The notes under the pieces: model-generated | Database searches by the model: none | Seen by the model: only the letters and a program-made list of their open reading frames with translations | Told to the model about the DNA's origin: nothing | Position numbers and translations under genes: made by a program | Part shown: in pieces, positions 61,940 to 64,000 of the stretch | How the letters are laid out: the number at the start of each line of letters is the position of its first letter | Numbering within the stretch: position 1 is the stretch's first letter | Assembly: GCA_027605045.1 (NCBI GenBank) | Contig: JAQFWX010000006.1 | Location: 1,178,001-1,242,000 of the forward strand | Source of the DNA: Phallus indusiatus | Lineage: Eukaryota > Basidiomycota > Agaricomycetes > Phallales > Phallaceae | Reading direction: 5' to 3' | DNA length: 64,000 bases

Positions 61940-63457
61940 CTATAACAACGAAATATATGCCTTCTCGTCGCCATTCAATGTTCGAGGACTCGGATGCTTT
62001 AAGCCCAGAAGCCACGCCACACCCTCATGGAAGTCCTTATCTTGCTCCCATGATCTTGAAAATTGAGGTGTGAACGTTTGAAACCCGTGGGGAAGATCGG
62101 GGTATCTGGATTACAAGAGATGTTATTTAATTAATGTACGTCAACGCCACTGGCTTGCAAAAGGAGGATATGCCTTTTCTTAATTCAAAAGAATGGCTAT
62201 GATTTTATTACTTACACTTGTACTTTTGTAGGCACGGCGGCTTCTCCTAGCCACCTGCTATACAACACAGCCTCATCGCGTACGGGATCGCAACCGCAGA
62301 TTTGGATATAAGTAGGCGGTGTGTTAGCGAGTGATGACATCAGTAATGGACTGACTTCGGTATTGGACAGATGGTCAGGATTAGTACCTGCATACATATC
62401 TGAAACAAAGGAAAGTTGATTTGGGGATGATGTCGTGAGTTGTCAATCAATGAATAATGATTAACTGTTCGAAAGAACACACTGTAGAAGAGTTTGACAT
62501 TAGATGTTGATAGGATCGGGCCATCGTCGGCATATTCTTGGAGAGAGAGAAGTTGGCTTCTCCATCTGTTAATGGATTATTAGACACAAGTCAAGGCCCT
62601 TCTCTTCTTCGCGCGTAATAATATCTTACCCGTCAGGAATGGCGTTGGGATTGATAAGGCCCGGACTGATAAGAACTTGTCCAGACACTTTTGGCTGGAT
62701 AGATTCGTCCTTCAGCACTCTTTGGATGAGGGCAGAAGCTATAGTGCCACCAGCAGAAAATCCACCTATAAGGAATCCTCGATGAACGTTTATAGAAAAC
62801 ATCCTAGCATTAGAGAGAACCTGAGAGAGACCGGCATTTAAAGATTGTATTTTCAAATTGCGAGTTCATTATCTCTTACCCATTTCAGCCCGAAGAATGC
62901 GTCATCCAGGGGAATTGGATATTGGTGTTCGGGTGCCAGGCGGTAGGCTATTGAGGTGCAAGTTATACCGAGCTTCGTGGTTATCCGTCTGAGCCTCTTG
63001 TCATCGTCGTTCAATGTTCCGGTACAGTAACCTGCCATATCATTTTTCAGACGAACCTCGTTGCAGCTTGCGAGACTAGTTCTTTCTCGTACCTCCTCCG
63101 AAGTGCCAACACAAAAGCGGGAATCCGTAAGCACTGCTCTCTTCCGTAGGCGTCTTTTGAGGTACATAAATCCAAATCTTTATCGTGGCACCGTCGTCTA
63201 GTGTGAGTTCTCTTTCGTGGACAGTTAAACCTTCCGCTGTAGACGACTCCCACCTCAGAAACATTGGATGATATGTTGAGGTAAATATAATTACTTATCG
63301 TTGGAACGGCTTCGTTAAATCTTTGTATTAAACTGGCAATGCCATTTCGAATATCCTGTATCGGAACATCTCCGAGTCTTTTGAGAGGTTCGAAATATGG
63401 GCTGAACGGTTCCCACTCCGGGTCAAGGACTCGAGGTTGTACCTTTGGACGAGACAT
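61940..63457 (-). CDS. Alpha/beta hydrolase-3 family esterase/lipase (HSL-like)
   Basis: The ATG at 63457 gives MSRPKVQPRVLDPEWEPFSP; the frame further upstream starts with TTG. After the cap (LTVHERELTLDDGATIKIWI) the oxyanion motif FPLLCWHFGGG is completed through an intron ending CAG to give GGGYCTG. Next are TSIAYRLAPEHQYPIPLDDA and the nucleophile elbow LIGGFSAGGTIAS (Ser in G-F-S-A-G). Then come SGQVLISPGLINPNAIPDG, the Asp block GCDPVRDEAVLYSRWL and, in the last exon, YPDLPHGFQTF with the catalytic His, ending at 61940. The Ser/Asp/His triad is complete. Carboxylester substrate unknown. It converges with the ABC transporter (238 bp between stops). Confidence 0.85.
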
Positions 63458-64000
63458 TTGAATAGTATCTAGAGGTCCGAGGGACAAGGAAAGGTAATAC
63501 TCATTGAACTTTCAATTTGAGCTGTTAAATATCAAATATCTTCAAAGTGACATCCATCCATGTATTGACAAGCAGGAGCGTGCCGAATTGATCTTTTAAA
63601 ATGAAAATCTTCTGTTCTTTCGATCTGAGCTCATTGAATCGCCAGTCACGACTGGTAAATTTATTTCAACGCACATTTGCGACAGGGAATGCCTCATCTC
63701 GGCTCAAAAGCCATACTACGCCATGTCTGGTACATGTGGCGCTTTGAAACGCATTCGACAAAGAAAAGCCGGAAATAAGTCTACATGATGGTGTCAATAG
63801 GAGGCTATGTACATTGTAGGAAGAGAAGCATAGCCACAATCAATTGTCCGGTGGCTTCGGGTATCTACTATGCTCTTATTGGAGTTTTTGGGTATTTCCG
63901 TGACCAATTAATTCGATAAATATAACTTTGACAGAATTTGAAACATACACCCTGCAAAAAAATTGTCTAAGCTATGGAGAAGTTGTAATACAATGAAATG
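63458..64000. other. Right end, nothing recognised
   Basis: Upstream flank of the esterase gene; no supported gene. Confidence 0.45.

Overview
The window is nuclear DNA from a filamentous basidiomycete, most likely a mushroom-forming Agaricomycete. The evidence is intron-rich genes with introns mostly 45-70 nt, fungal-only families (DUF6533 and DUF6534 membrane proteins, a fungal sesquiterpene synthase, a proline/serine-rich Atg13), an HDEL-ending ER Hsp70, and AT-rich intergenic DNA with decayed gene copies. No bacterial, organellar or viral segment was recognised, and no rRNA or tRNA gene.

Left part (1-25 kb) is accessory in character. It begins with the 5' end of a DUF6533 membrane protein and a frameshifted hotdog thioesterase. 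A dispersed family of HNH_2-nuclease-like genes follows. I find seven copies or fragments (about 4.0, 5.8-7.1, 8.95-9.5, 12.8-13.0, 20.6-22.0, 22.9-23.1 and 23.3-24.7 kb). Only the 20559-22000 copy is intact, with 412 codons and all HNH residues. The copies keep their introns, and at least four keep a promoter block about 100 bp upstream of the start codon, so they arose by DNA-level duplication. A PhzF-like gene lies between two imperfect inverted-repeat arms (4913-5436 and 8333-8890). A 759-bp non-autonomous DNA transposon with 31-bp terminal inverted repeats sits at 10006-10764. Single-copy genes in this part include a nuclear PrxQ-type peroxiredoxin (13318-14693), a large PPP1R37-like leucine-rich-repeat protein (15212-19886) and two proteins of unknown function.

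Middle part (25-48 kb) holds a tandem pair of small secreted proteins, one of which has lost cysteines. It also holds secondary-metabolism-type genes: a cupin protein, a cytochrome P450, a DUF6534 membrane protein, a sesquiterpene synthase and a second P450. The ER chaperone BiP/Kar2 lies between the synthase and the second P450; it carries 13- and 15-nt microexons and two TGACGTGT boxes upstream. The terpene synthase and P450s could form a loose terpenoid locus, but housekeeping genes interrupt it.

Right part (49.8-63.5 kb) has the autophagy scaffold Atg13, a full-length ABCC/Yor1-type exporter and an alpha/beta hydrolase-3 esterase with a complete catalytic triad. The longer gene-poor stretches are listed, and I saw nothing supportable in most of them. 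Exon boundaries were read by eye from frame continuity and GT..AG sites, so ends marked approximate could shift.
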